Assembly: GCF_000411255.1 (NCBI RefSeq)
Contig: NZ_KE150412.1
Coordinates: 1,285,817-1,349,816, forward strand
Reading direction: 5' to 3'
Length of the DNA: 64,000 bases
Source of the DNA: Paenibacillus sp. HGH0039
GTDB taxonomy: Bacteria; Bacillota; Bacilli; Paenibacillales; NBRC-103111
This document shows positions 54,016 to 62,734 of this stretch, one piece after another. The translations under genes and the position numbers were made by a program. The notes below the pieces were generated by a model, which did no database searches, was not told the origin of the DNA, and was given only the letters and a program-made list of their open reading frames with translations. Position 1 is the stretch's first letter. Each line of letters begins with the position of its first letter.

Positions 54016-55635
54016 TCAGGGAAGCACAATGTCGGCCCGGTACAACCTCTGATCCCACTTGACCTCCGCCCCGATCTTCTCGGCCGTGAAACGCAATGGG
54101 ACATACAAATAATTATCCAACAGTTGCGGCGCCGCAGGCACCCAGTAATCCGTGCCGTTGACGCGGATATAATAGCTGCCGACGGTCATGACCATCTCGA
54201 CGTCCCCCTTCTTCAAGGTCAGGGAATGCGCCGCGTTGTCCCACTTGTATTCGGTATTCATCGCGTTCAGCAAAGGGCGCATGGGGACCATCGTCGTCTC
54301 TCCGCCGACAAAACCTTTGAAGCCCGCGGACAGTTGGCCGTTCACCGCAACCTGCACCTGCGGGGTCGCGTGTCTCTTCACCACAAGCGCGTTGCTCAGA
54401 GCCCGTCCGGGGGCCGTCAGCATGCTTCCGTTGGCGTACAGCCCCGAACTGGCCCCGCCGTCCAAGTTCATGGCATCGGTCAAGCCCATCGAGAGCGCGA
54501 TCTGCGCGAGATCGTTCATCGTTGCGCCGTTAACCGTCCCCATGACGAGTCTGCCCTGAGCATCCGCGCCCACAAAGCTGCGCATAGCGGCCTGCTTCGT
54601 GATTTTCGGATCGGTGAAGCCGTCCCGGGCAGGGTCGATATCCACCTTGCCGCCGGTCACGAGCTTGGGCCCGACCCCCGTGGCGCTCTGCCACAGCTCC
54701 GCTCCTTGAACGCGCTGGCCGTTCTCCGTCACTTCCAGCTTCGTTGTGACGGTGTCGCCCACATGGAGGTGCGGAAGCAGGTTGCTCTTGTTGTTCGAGC
54801 TGTTACCGATCAGACAAACGTACCCGTCGTACGGTACGTACACGGCATCGCCTGTAATGGCCGTGATGACGCCGTCCCGCACCACCACCTTCGTCGTTCC
54901 GCTTTTGCTGACGGCGGCTTTGTATTCGGGCGTAAACCAGACGACCTGGTCGGGCTGGGAATCGCCGTAATCCTTATTGGTCCCCCACGGAGAAAACGTA
55001 TAATCCTTGCCGCCGTGAGTCGCCGTAATCGTATAGGACATTTTCAGCTTCCGGATATCCACCGTCTTGTCCGCATCGACTATCAGGGACTGGTTCTCCC
55101 CGGAATGCAACAGCTCCCCGTCTTTCAGCATAAGGCCGTTCGGGTAACGGATCGAGGCGTCTTTTTCATACGCGTTGAAAAAAGTCCCGTTCACCGCGGC
55201 GACCGCTCCCGTCCTGGCGATCATGGACGAGAAGCTCTCGTCGTACCCGATGCCGCGCGATGCCGAAACGGGCACAACCTCGAGATAAGGGTCCGTCACA
55301 TCGACGCGCACCCATTTGACGGCGAAGCTTTTCCCGCCGGCGCTTACCTGCCTGCTGCCGCTTGTGACCGCATCGTCGGCAAGAGCTTGACGGGCAGGGC
55401 CCGCCGCGAACAGGATGCCGCCGATCAGCAGCGCGGCCGCTCCCGTACGCAAAGCTCCTTTGGCTCCGGCGTACACGCCATTCGGCCAAAGGTCCTTTCG
55501 GCCGCCACCCTCATTCAAAATCTCCGCTCTTGCAACATCCGATTGCGCTTTCCGCTTGCCCGCGCCTTCCGTTAAACTCCCCCGCTTACCCAACCGGGAA
55601 AAAGCGTATCCTGCTATATCCAGACCGCGTCTCAT
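54016..55635 (-). CDS. Phosphodiester glycosidase family protein with C-terminal stalk domain
   Basis: A 539-residue exported protein. ATG at 55635 (MRRGLDIAG) follows AAAGGAGACATGACAGC. An N-terminal charged region of about 65 residues precedes a hydrophobic segment (GAAALLIGGILFAAGPARQ), a late signal or anchor. Residues about 170-400 form the phosphodiester glycosidase (NAGPA) domain: GAVAAVNGTFFNAYEKDA, LVMGTVNGATMNDLAQIALS, GLTDAMNLDGGASSGLYANG. The last 110 residues form a copper-amine-oxidase-type stalk (GGETTMVPMRPLLNAMNTEY, YLYVPLRFTAEKIGAEVKWD). It probably acts on wall glycophosphodiesters. A long open frame upstream of 55635 has no family match. Confidence 0.88.
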   Translation of the reverse strand: MRRGLDIAGYAFSRLGKRGSLTEGAGKRKAQSDVARAEILNEGGGRKDLWPNGVYAGAKGALRTGAAALLIGGILFAAGPARQALADDAVTSGSRQVSAGGKSFAVKWVRVDVTDPYLEVVPVSASRGIGYDESFSSMIARTGAVAAVNGTFFNAYEKDASIRYPNGLMLKDGELLHSGENQSLIVDADKTVDIRKLKMSYTITATHGGKDYTFSPWGTNKDYGDSQPDQVVWFTPEYKAAVSKSGTTKVVVRDGVITAITGDAVYVPYDGYVCLIGNSSNNKSNLLPHLHVGDTVTTKLEVTENGQRVQGAELWQSATGVGPKLVTGGKVDIDPARDGFTDPKITKQAAMRSFVGADAQGRLVMGTVNGATMNDLAQIALSMGLTDAMNLDGGASSGLYANGSMLTAPGRALSNALVVKRHATPQVQVAVNGQLSAGFKGFVGGETTMVPMRPLLNAMNTEYKWDNAAHSLTLKKGDVEMVMTVGSYYIRVNGTDYWVPAAPQLLDNYLYVPLRFTAEKIGAEVKWDQRLYRADIVLP

Positions 55636-55775
55636 GCTGTCATGTCTCCTTTGACATTGTAATCCGGTCCCGTCTGGTTCAACCGCCAACCAGCGTCCGC
55701 TCTGTCGAATAAAATTCGCCGCCGGACCCGCCGGATTCCTTCCCGAATCAGTCCTTCTCTTCTCGAAAAAACCGT

Positions 55776-56537
55776 TTAAGCCCTTTTTTCCGCAAAAGGC
55801 GCCAGCACTTTTCCGATCGGCTCCCGGATAATACAGGAAGCATGCGAATCGTATGGAGTCGGGTCCAGGTTGATCAGGGCCAGACGGCCTCCGTGGAACC
55901 GGCCTACCATGCCTGCGGCGGGCTGAACCGTCAGCGAGGTGCCGCCGACGATCAACAAATCGGCCGCGGCGATTTGAGCCGCCGCTTCGCCCAGCACATG
56001 CGCATCCAGCCCTTCCTCGTAGAGGACGACGTCCGGCTTGATGATGCCTCCGCACACCGTGCAGCGGGGTACCGTCTCGATGCTTTCCATGACCGCATCC
56101 AGTCCGTAGCCTTCGCCGCAGGAGAGGCATTTGTTCCGGAGCACAGAGCCGTGCAGCTCCAGAACGCGCTTGCTTCCGGCAAGCTGATGGAGTCCGTCGA
56201 TATTCTGCGTAATGACGGCGGTAAGCTTGCCGCTTCGCTCCAGTTCCGCAAGCGCCAGATGGGCCGGGTTCGGCCTGGCCGCCGGGTGAAGCATCTCGCC
56301 CCTGTAGAAGGCGTAGAACTTCTCCGGCTCGCGGATAAAAAAGCTACGGCTCAGCATCACTTCCGGCGGATAGTCGTACTCCGCCCCGCTGTTGTACAAG
56401 CCGCTTGAAGAGCGGAAATCGGGAATCCCGCTTTCCGTGGAAGTACCGGCACCGCCGAAGAACACGATGCGCTCGCTTTCGTCAATCAGACGACGGAGAT
56501 TTTCCGTATGGTTTTCATTCGATGGCAGATCGCTCAT
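55776..56537 (-). CDS. NAD-dependent protein deacylase (sirtuin)
   Basis: A 253-residue SIR2 family deacylase. ATG at 56537 (MSDLPSNENH) follows GGGAGGGCTCAAA. Motifs: FFGGAGTSTESGIPDFRSSS for NAD binding, VITQNIDGLHQLAG with the catalytic region, LELHGSVLRNKCLSC with catalytic His, and a zinc-type pair of CxxC sites (CLSCGEGYGL and CTVCGGIIKP). It removes acyl groups from protein lysines using NAD. It stands alone between convergent or divergent neighbours; NAD salvage genes lie 1.7 kb away. Confidence 0.94.
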   Translation of the reverse strand: MSDLPSNENHTENLRRLIDESERIVFFGGAGTSTESGIPDFRSSSGLYNSGAEYDYPPEVMLSRSFFIREPEKFYAFYRGEMLHPAARPNPAHLALAELERSGKLTAVITQNIDGLHQLAGSKRVLELHGSVLRNKCLSCGEGYGLDAVMESIETVPRCTVCGGIIKPDVVLYEEGLDAHVLGEAAAQIAAADLLIVGGTSLTVQPAAGMVGRFHGGRLALINLDPTPYDSHASCIIREPIGKVLAPFAEKRA

Positions 56538-56770
56538 TTTGAGCCCTCCCTGAATTGAAATAAATACAAACCCGGCCTTTCGCGGCCCCAGAATTTCGAA
56601 AGGTTTCTCCTTATTGTACCTTATTTCTTGCACCTTCCAGAAAGCGATTGCAAATATTAGGTAAAAGGAGAGGAATTCCGGTAAAGCCGGGCGAATAAGT
56701 GTGTACAAGAAAAAAATCCGATTAAATACAGTGCTTAACATTTTTTAACCCGTGAAAAGGAAGGTGCCTC

Positions 56771-58096
56771 ATGTCTCAAACGAACCCGGTCACACCGGCG
56801 CCCCTCCCTGCGAAAGGACGCAAGCTTTTTCTGTCCAGGCCCGTTCTCTCCTGGGGATTAAACGATTTGGCCAACACGATTTTCTCCTCCAACATCGTCA
56901 CGTTGTTCTTCCCGTTTTACTTGACCCAGGTAATCGGCGGCGATGCGCGGATGGATCAGGTGGCCAGCACGTTCATTACGTATACCAACGCCCTCTCGGG
57001 TCTGCTCATCGTCCTGCTCAGTCCGCTGTACGGCGTCTGGATGGACCGTACCGGCCGCAAGAAAGGCCTTATGGTCCCGTTCACGCTGCTCGCGATCGGA
57101 TTTACGCTGCTCATGGCATTATCGGCCAACTGGCAAAGCAGCGCCTCGTTTTTGGGGCTTCCCCTTGCCGTGGCGGGCGTCCTGTTCTTTTTCGTCATCG
57201 CCAAGTTCTTTTTCAGCTCGTCGGTCGTGTTCTATGATGCGATGATTTCCGATCTGGGAAATTCCAGGGAAATCCCCCTCATCTCGGGGTTCGGCGTCGC
57301 GCTCGGGTATATCGGTACCCTGATCGGGCTCTCCGTGTACCCGCTGGCAAGCGGACAGCAGTATGAGCAGACCTTCCTGCCCAGCGCGCTGCTTTACCTG
57401 CTTTTTGCGCTACCGCTTATGCTCTTCTACAAAGAGGCGGCTCCCGCACCCCGTTCCGGCGGGCAGACGGGATTTTTAAGCGGCTACAAGGAAATCGCGG
57501 CCACCTTCAAAGAAATGAAGAAATATCGGCCTATTTTCCTGTTCATGGTGGCCTACTTCTTCTTCAATGATGCCCTGCAGACCGCCATCTCCGTGATGGC
57601 CGTGTACGCCAAAACCGTGGTCGGCTTTTCAACTGTCAGGTTCCTCATTTTGTATCTCGTAGCGACCGTTTCGAGCATATTCGGTTCCTTCGTCTTCGGC
57701 TACCTGACCCGGAAATACGGGGCCAAGCGCGCGGTCGTCTATGTCGCCCTGCTGCTGATCGTCGCCATCGGCCTGGGAACGACAGCCGTCAACGAGCCTA
57801 TGTTCTGGGCGGCCGGCGTCATCTACGGGATTTCCATGGGGTCCATGTGGGTGACCTCGCGCACCTTGATCGTGGAGCTCTCGCCCCCGGACAAACGCGG
57901 CCAATTCTTCGGCCTCTTCGCCTTCTCCGGCAAAGTGTCCTCGATTGTGGGACCGGTTCTGTACGGGACGATCACCTTCCTGCTCCAGGATCAGGGCACC
58001 TTGGCCAGCCGGGTTGCGCTCGGTTCCCTTCTGGTTATGGTCGTCATCGGCCTCATTGTGCACAAACGCATTCCGGAGCAGCACGAAACGGTTTGA
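56771..58096 (+). CDS. MFS transporter, UMF1/Atg22-like
   Basis: A 441-residue 12-helix major facilitator transporter. The N-terminal SWGLNDLANTIFSSNIVTLF and the central KKYRPIFLFMVAYFFFNDAL are typical of the UMF1 (Atg22-like) family, whose fungal members export amino acids. Later segments include VSSIFGSFVFGYLTRKYGAK and GSMWVTSRTLIVELSPPDKR, the latter a conserved loop. The start ATG follows GAAAAGGAAGGTGCCTC. The substrate is unknown. A bidirectional terminator separates it from pncB. Confidence 0.9.
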   Translation: MSQTNPVTPAPLPAKGRKLFLSRPVLSWGLNDLANTIFSSNIVTLFFPFYLTQVIGGDARMDQVASTFITYTNALSGLLIVLLSPLYGVWMDRTGRKKGLMVPFTLLAIGFTLLMALSANWQSSASFLGLPLAVAGVLFFFVIAKFFFSSSVVFYDAMISDLGNSREIPLISGFGVALGYIGTLIGLSVYPLASGQQYEQTFLPSALLYLLFALPLMLFYKEAAPAPRSGGQTGFLSGYKEIAATFKEMKKYRPIFLFMVAYFFFNDALQTAISVMAVYAKTVVGFSTVRFLILYLVATVSSIFGSFVFGYLTRKYGAKRAVVYVALLLIVAIGLGTTAVNEPMFWAAGVIYGISMGSMWVTSRTLIVELSPPDKRGQFFGLFAFSGKVSSIVGPVLYGTITFLLQDQGTLASRVALGSLLVMVVIGLIVHKRIPEQHETV

Positions 58097-58149
58097 CCGG
58101 ACAGAAGGCCCCGCTTTCTCTATTTCCAAATTAGCCGATTATGCAAAAA

Positions 58150-58202
58150 GCAGCCCCGTATCCGAAGGACGAAACACTCGTCCCCCGGTACGGGGCTTTT
58201 GA
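58150..58202. terminator. Bidirectional terminator between the MFS gene and pncB
   Basis: AGCCCCGTA pairs with TACGGGGCT around a partly self-complementary loop, with T-runs on both strands. Both convergent genes end within 60 nt. Confidence 0.85.
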
Positions 58203-58206
58203 TCAA

Positions 58207-59655
58207 TCAGCCGAAATTGAAGTTTTCAATCATCTTCATTTTCATTTCCCACGTCTTGGTGCTGAGATCGACCGCATACTTCTCCGGGTTCAGCTTGCGG
58301 AGATATTCCGGCCAGAACTGGTCGAGCTGCTTCCGGTGATGAGCTCTCATTTCTTCCAGGGAAGGCACCTCGTATACCTGCTTGCCGTCTTCAAAGACGG
58401 GTTTCAGCAGCTTGACCGCCTTATACTCGTCCACATATTTATAAATATACGGATGAACGGGATCGAAAAGCTTGATCTTCCTGCCTTCCTGGACGTCCGT
58501 CTCGTCATGCAGCACAATGTAATCGGCGATAGCTTTGCCCGTATCGGAGCCGATAATCCGGTAGACATCCTTCCAGCCCGGCGTGGATACTTTCTCGGGA
58601 TTACCGGAGATCTTGATCTTCGGCACCATGACGCCGTTTTCTTCGATCGCCACAAGCTTGTAGACGCCGCCGAGCGAAGGCTGGTCGGCCGCGGTGATTA
58701 GCTGGGTGCCTACTCCCCACGTGTCGATCCGGGCTCCCTGCGCCTTCAAGTTCAAAATCGTGTTCTCGTCGAGGTCGTTGGACGCCACGATTTTCACGTA
58801 CTCCAGACCCGCTTCGTCGAGCATTTTGCGGGCTTTGATGGACAGATAAGCCAGGTCGCCGCTGTCCAGACGGATCGCCTGCATCCGTTTCCCCTGCTCT
58901 TCCATCTTCTTTGCCGTTTGGATCGCATGCGGCACGCCGCTTTTCAGCGTATGATACGTGTCCACAAGCAGCGTCACCTGATTCGGCAGCGCCTCGGCGA
59001 ATGTATCGAACGCTTCCTGCTCCGTAGCGTGACCCTGCACCCAAGAATGGGCGTGGGTCCCTTTGGAAGGGATGCCGAACATCATGCCGGCCAGCACGTT
59101 GGAGGTAGCATCGAAGCCGGCGATATACGAGGCCCGCGCTCCCCATACCGCGGCGTCCGCTTCCTGGGCGCGCCGTGTGCCGAATTCCAGGAACGTGTCG
59201 GCCGGAGACACGTTTTTAATGCGGGAAGCCTTCGTCGCAATCAGCGTTTGGTAGTTGATAAAATTAAGCAGCGCCGTTTCGATCAGCTGGGTTTCGAAAA
59301 TCGTGCCTTCAACCCGTACGAGCGGCTCGTTCGCGAAAACGAGCGTTCCCTCCTCCATCGAGTAGATCGACCCGCCGAAATGGAACGCTTTTAATTCTTC
59401 CAGAAATCCTTCGTCGTAATTCTCTTCCTGCTCGCTCAAATAGCGCAGAGCCGGCTCGTCGAACTTAAGATAGTGTACATAGTCGATGAGACGCTGCAAA
59501 CCCGCAAAGACCGCGTATCCGTTTCCGAAAGGAAGCTTCCGGAAGAACGCTTCGAATACCGCTTTCTGGCGGTGGGAACCGTTTTTCCAGTGGGCGTACA
59601 TCATGTTAATCTGATACTTATCCGTATGTAAGGTTAAATTCGGTATGCTGCTCAT
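58207..59655 (-). CDS. pncB: Nicotinate phosphoribosyltransferase
   Basis: A 482-residue cytosolic enzyme of NAD salvage that makes nicotinate mononucleotide from nicotinate and PRPP using ATP. Motifs: LHTDKYQINMMYAHWKNG at the start, FLEFGTRRAQEADAAVWGAR, DATSNVLAGMMFGIPSKGTH, HSWVQ, LLVDTYHTLKSGVPHAI and IRLDSGDLAYLSIKARKML. The length fits the Gram-positive group. It starts 42 nt after the pncA stop on the same strand, so the two salvage steps are co-expressed. Confidence 0.96.
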   Translation of the reverse strand: MSSIPNLTLHTDKYQINMMYAHWKNGSHRQKAVFEAFFRKLPFGNGYAVFAGLQRLIDYVHYLKFDEPALRYLSEQEENYDEGFLEELKAFHFGGSIYSMEEGTLVFANEPLVRVEGTIFETQLIETALLNFINYQTLIATKASRIKNVSPADTFLEFGTRRAQEADAAVWGARASYIAGFDATSNVLAGMMFGIPSKGTHAHSWVQGHATEQEAFDTFAEALPNQVTLLVDTYHTLKSGVPHAIQTAKKMEEQGKRMQAIRLDSGDLAYLSIKARKMLDEAGLEYVKIVASNDLDENTILNLKAQGARIDTWGVGTQLITAADQPSLGGVYKLVAIEENGVMVPKIKISGNPEKVSTPGWKDVYRIIGSDTGKAIADYIVLHDETDVQEGRKIKLFDPVHPYIYKYVDEYKAVKLLKPVFEDGKQVYEVPSLEEMRAHHRKQLDQFWPEYLRKLNPEKYAVDLSTKTWEMKMKMIENFNFG

Positions 59656-59697
59656 GAATTCGTCTCACCTGTTCCTGACAATGTAGTAGTCCTGCTG

Positions 59698-60249
59698 TTA
59701 GACCGGTTCGCTGCCTCTCACGACTTGAGCGCCCAGCGAAGTACGGAAATGGTTTAGGGCAAACGTGTGCCCGTCCGGGTTAAAACTGGCCACGGCATCC
59801 TCGTGGACGATCAGCTCGAAAGCCTTGTTATACGCATCCACGGCCGTATGCAGGACGCAAATATCCGTGCAGACGCCGGCCAGATGAACTTCCTGAATCC
59901 CGCGCGCTCGCAGCTGCAGCTCCAGATCCGTACCGCAGAACGCGCTGTACCGCGTTTTATCCAGCCACAAGATCTGGCCTTCCTTTTCCCGGTAAAGGGT
60001 ATTTAAACGGCCGTACAGCTCGCGTCCGCTCGTGCCCTCAATATTGTGAGGCGGAAACAGCTTCGTTTCCGGATGAAAAGGCTCGTTCAAACGATGGAAA
60101 TCCACGGCCATGACGACAAAGCCGCCCTCTTCCAGAAATTCCTCCGTGAGCGCCGTAATTCTCTCCTCTATGGCAATCGCGGGATCCCCTACCCGAAGCT
60201 TGCCTTCGACAAAATCGTACGTATAGTCAATGACGATCAAAGCTTTCAT
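59698..60249 (-). CDS. pncA: Nicotinamidase
   Basis: A 183-residue cytosolic cysteine hydrolase turning nicotinamide into nicotinate, the step before pncB. Catalytic triad candidates: Asp in LIVIDYTYDFVEGKL, Lys in LWLDKTRYSAFCGTD, and Cys in HLAGVCTDICVLHTAVDAY. The metal-site region AVDFHRLNEPFHPETKLFPP is present. The start follows GGGAAGGGGTTATCGGGTT. Its pairing with pncB makes nicotinamide the likely substrate. Confidence 0.93.
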   Translation of the reverse strand: MKALIVIDYTYDFVEGKLRVGDPAIAIEERITALTEEFLEEGGFVVMAVDFHRLNEPFHPETKLFPPHNIEGTSGRELYGRLNTLYREKEGQILWLDKTRYSAFCGTDLELQLRARGIQEVHLAGVCTDICVLHTAVDAYNKAFELIVHEDAVASFNPDGHTFALNHFRTSLGAQVVRGSEPV

Positions 60250-60349
60250 AACCCGATAACCCCTTCCCCGAATCTTAGGCTTAAAAGTTTGTAACGATCA
60301 TATCACTCCGACCTTCTAAAATCAAACGGGCCCAGCCCTTTCCAGCCAA

Positions 60350-60384
60350 CAAAAAAGACCGCTGCGCCGGACACGCGGCAGTCC
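60350..60384 (-). terminator. Terminator after the 60429 membrane-protein gene
   Basis: GACTGCCGCG and CGCAGCGGTC pair imperfectly on the minus strand and run into TTTTTT. Confidence 0.7.
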
Positions 60385-60428
60385 TGATTCTCTTATCCTT
60401 CGCTGTCTTCCTTTTTGGCTGTTTCTCC

Positions 60429-60854
60429 TTAAGCAGCTCCGAATTTCTGTTCCAGATAAGTTTCCGTCCAAGCGAGCAAGAGACCGAGCGCGGCAAAAAC
60501 AAGAACTCCGGCTGCCGGCCCCATGCCTTGCTGTTCTTCCAGGAGACCTCCGTATAGATTGGACAAAAGCCAATAGCCGCCCAGCCCTCCCGCAACCGCA
60601 TATGCCAGCGCTTTGACCGGCTGTGTGGAATGCAGACACCCGAGCAATTTGCCGAGCGGAAAGAACGAAACAAAATAAAACGGAAACGCCATGAAAATTC
60701 CGAGCAGAAGGAAAAAGCTCCCGAGCAGACTCCCTTCCGGCGATGTTGCCCGGGTGCCTGTCAGCAAATCCGCGGCCCACAGGCCGACTCCGGCATACAC
60801 CGGGAAAATAAGGCTCAGAAAAAGCGTCGTCTTCGCTTTGCTTCCGGCAGGCAT
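60429..60854 (-). CDS. Membrane protein of unknown function
   Basis: A 141-residue polytopic protein with four hydrophobic segments (TLFLSLIFPVYAGVGLWAA, GSFFLLLGIFMAFPFYFVSF, ALAYAVAGGLGGYWLLSNLY, AGVLVFAALGLLLAWTETYL). I do not recognise a family. The start ATG follows AAAGATGGGGACACT, a weak ribosome binding site. It lies 30 nt after the spo0M stop, so it may be the second gene of that message; a terminator follows. Confidence 0.65.
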   Translation of the reverse strand: MPAGSKAKTTLFLSLIFPVYAGVGLWAADLLTGTRATSPEGSLLGSFFLLLGIFMAFPFYFVSFFPLGKLLGCLHSTQPVKALAYAVAGGLGGYWLLSNLYGGLLEEQQGMGPAAGVLVFAALGLLLAWTETYLEQKFGAA

Positions 60855-60884
60855 AGTGTCCCCATCTTTCGTAAAAGGTTGATT

Positions 60885-61658
60885 TTACAGATGATCTTGA
60901 ATCAATTCGGCCAGTACACCGGCCATGTAGGAAGGACCTCTGCCGAGATCTGCCGGATGAATGCGGAGCCGGAGGAGCGTTTCATCCGCGTCCGCAGCCT
61001 CCGCGATAAAGCCGGCTAAGCCTCTGGCCTTGCGGTCGATCTGCAGCAGCAGCTCCAGACCTTCCGTCGCCGGCAGAAAGCTGATTTCCAGCTCATCCAG
61101 CTCGCTGCGAAAACGGCCGGCCGGAACGAATTCGAATTCCTGCAGCAAGCCGATCCGTCCGCCGAACCTCGGCGACTGCTTCACCTCCGCCTCCCGGAGC
61201 CGGAAGCCGAGCTGGTCCGCGGCGTCGAACACGACCTGCATCTCCGGGGAGGGAATGACTTCAATCCGGTCGGAATCGCTCGGGTCGATTGCGCTGGCAA
61301 TATCGAGCTCGGTTGAGAACCAGACCGGAGTATGCCCCAGCGTAAGCGGTGTATGTTCGGCCAGCCTGAACCGGAACGGCACTTCCATCTCTTCGTTCGG
61401 TCCGAGCGTGAACGGGTCCGAAACGAGGTATTTGGCAATTTCTCTCGTCTCCTTCACATGACTGTTATTGACTTCGCGTTTGTATTCGGTGACCAGCGAA
61501 ATATAAATCTCCTCGATACGTTGTTCGACTTGGCCCCCGCGGATATGAACGACACCTTCGACCTCTTCACCCGGGTAATAGGCATTCTTGCTGAGGCGTG
61601 TATCCACTTGAGCGGCGCCAAAACCGATACTGGCCAGCATCCGTTGGAAAAACGTCAT
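60885..61658 (-). CDS. spo0M: Sporulation-control protein Spo0M
   Basis: A 257-residue arrestin-like cytosolic protein of the Spo0M family, which modulates the sporulation phosphorelay. Signature segments: MTFFQRMLASIGFGAAQVDT, YYPGEEVEGVVHIRGGQVEQ, EEIYISLVTEYKREVNNSHV, then the F-G-R-L-L-Q-E-F region and the C-terminal DLGRGPSYMAGVLAELIQD. The start ATG follows CAGGAGGATGAAGA. It is close to sda, another sporulation regulator, though on the opposite strand. Confidence 0.93.
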   Translation of the reverse strand: MTFFQRMLASIGFGAAQVDTRLSKNAYYPGEEVEGVVHIRGGQVEQRIEEIYISLVTEYKREVNNSHVKETREIAKYLVSDPFTLGPNEEMEVPFRFRLAEHTPLTLGHTPVWFSTELDIASAIDPSDSDRIEVIPSPEMQVVFDAADQLGFRLREAEVKQSPRFGGRIGLLQEFEFVPAGRFRSELDELEISFLPATEGLELLLQIDRKARGLAGFIAEAADADETLLRLRIHPADLGRGPSYMAGVLAELIQDHL

Positions 61659-62057
61659 TCTTCATCCTCCTGAACTTGCTAAAAAATAGAAATCTTTCGA
61701 GCAAATTATACATGATTTGGACAATCGTGTCTTCGGAACAATTCCGGCCGCACGTAAAAAAGGCTCCTTGCGAAAGGAGCCGGAGCCTGCGGAAAAGCCG
61801 ATTTCACTTGCTTTTTTACTGAAATCTCGGACCTTCTACCCTGTTTCGGGACCTCCCTTCTTTTAACAGTAGGACGAAAGCCTCTATCAGATGGAAAGGA
61901 ACAGGTCATTTTTATTGTTTTTTGGAAGAATAATGTGCATGAAAGTGTAATGATAAACGCGCAATTGCGTAATCAATTTGCGCTGACGAAACGATTTGAA
62001 TCTTTTATTATAAGATTGTACCCACGTTTACCATTTTATTCATAAAGGATGAATGTC
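61659..62057. other. Gene-free region between spo0M and sda
   Basis: No supportable gene. A good terminator at 61755-61782 points to a short minus-strand transcript from about 61900 that I cannot identify; no coding frame there ends before the terminator. The sda promoter must lie at its right end. TTATTCATA (62036-62044) differs from the DnaA box by two bases. Confidence 0.45.
61755..61782 (-). terminator. Orphan terminator upstream of spo0M
   Basis: GGCTCCTT and AAGGAGCC form a perfect 8-bp stem with a 4-nt loop; on the minus strand T6 follows. No gene ends here, so it may end a small RNA or attenuate spo0M transcription. Confidence 0.75.
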
Positions 62058-62195
62058 ATGTTAAAAAAATCAGCTGTAGAGCTGCTTAGTGATTATCAGC
62101 TGCTTGATTGTTTCGTACAAGCCCTACAAATGAAGTTGGGTGCCGAATTTCTTCAACAACTTGCCTCCGAGATTAGACGCCGCAATTTATATTAA
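62058..62195 (+). CDS. sda: Sporulation histidine kinase inhibitor Sda
   Basis: A 45-residue helical-hairpin protein that blocks KinA-type sporulation kinases when DNA replication is disturbed. The start ATG follows AAAGGATGAATGTC. The family layout is visible: a first helix ELLSDYQLLDCFVQALQMK, a short turn (LGA), and a second helix EFLQQLASEIRRRNL, matching the LSDE..L...Y..A....L...F...I..EI.RR pattern of Sda. In relatives the gene is controlled by DnaA. It is too short for usual gene calling. Confidence 0.85.
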   Translation: MLKKSAVELLSDYQLLDCFVQALQMKLGAEFLQQLASEIRRRNLY

Positions 62196-62216
62196 TCGGC
62201 GGCTTGCCGGCCCCGT

Positions 62217-62495
62217 TTATTTTATACCGGGCCGATACACCGCAGAATCTATCGTTTGACTGATTAAGGCTCCCTGTCTCTGCCAATTGTCGGAAGCGGA
62301 ACGCAGCAGCGCAATCGTACTGCTTATGTCCTTCATATAGTGAATATCGTGAATATCTGCAGCCAACTGATACAAGGTATTGAGGCTTCCGGTTGCCTGT
62401 TCTTTACCTATTGTTCCATTCCGGATATTCGATAACGTCCTTTCTTTTTCATTGGTGATAAATTTGCGTATGCCGGCCAACCTGTTCGATCCCAT
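62217..62495 (-). CDS. Small hypothetical helical protein
   Basis: A 92-residue cytosolic protein starting MGSNRLAGIRKF behind AAGGGGGAGAGGT, an excellent ribosome binding site. It is wholly helical and resembles a four-helix bundle (NTLYQLAADIHDIHYMKDIS, STIALLRSASDNWQRQGAL). No family recognised. It faces sda tail to tail, 21 nt apart, with no separate terminator between them. Confidence 0.65.
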   Translation of the reverse strand: MGSNRLAGIRKFITNEKERTLSNIRNGTIGKEQATGSLNTLYQLAADIHDIHYMKDISSTIALLRSASDNWQRQGALISQTIDSAVYRPGIK

Positions 62496-62674
62496 ACCTC
62501 TCCCCCTTAGTAACGAAAATGACGAGCGCCGGGTCTTCGGCTTATGCGAAGACCATTACCACTATATGCGCTAAGATTCACATTCTATACGTTCATGGAG
62601 CGGCTGCGGAACGAAAGAAAATTGCCGTTTTACAAGTACAGATTCGAAAAAAAATACACCAGAAACGTACAGCC

Positions 62675-62720
62675 CAAAAAAAGCCCCGCAAGCTAACGGA
62701 AGTTAACTTACAGGGCTTTT
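62675..62720 (-). terminator. Terminator after the GH3 gene
   Basis: AAAAGCCCTGTAAGTTAAC pairs with an almost complementary GTTAGCTTGCGGGGCTTTT arm and T7 follows on the minus strand. It is 15 nt past the stop codon. Confidence 0.85.
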
Positions 62721-62734
62721 CGGTTATTCGGCGG

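Noticed and set aside
53551-55575. A 674-codon plus-strand frame starting in the tandem repeat
   Set aside because: Runs antisense through the phosphodiester glycosidase, which has clear domains; the start is repeat-derived.
55636-56130. Upstream extension of the phosphodiester glycosidase frame to 704 codons
   Set aside because: Overlaps the sirtuin gene antisense-free in another frame; a good ribosome binding site supports the start at 55635.
61706-61909. A 67-codon minus-strand frame
   Set aside because: A strong terminator lies inside it and it has no recognisable protein pattern.
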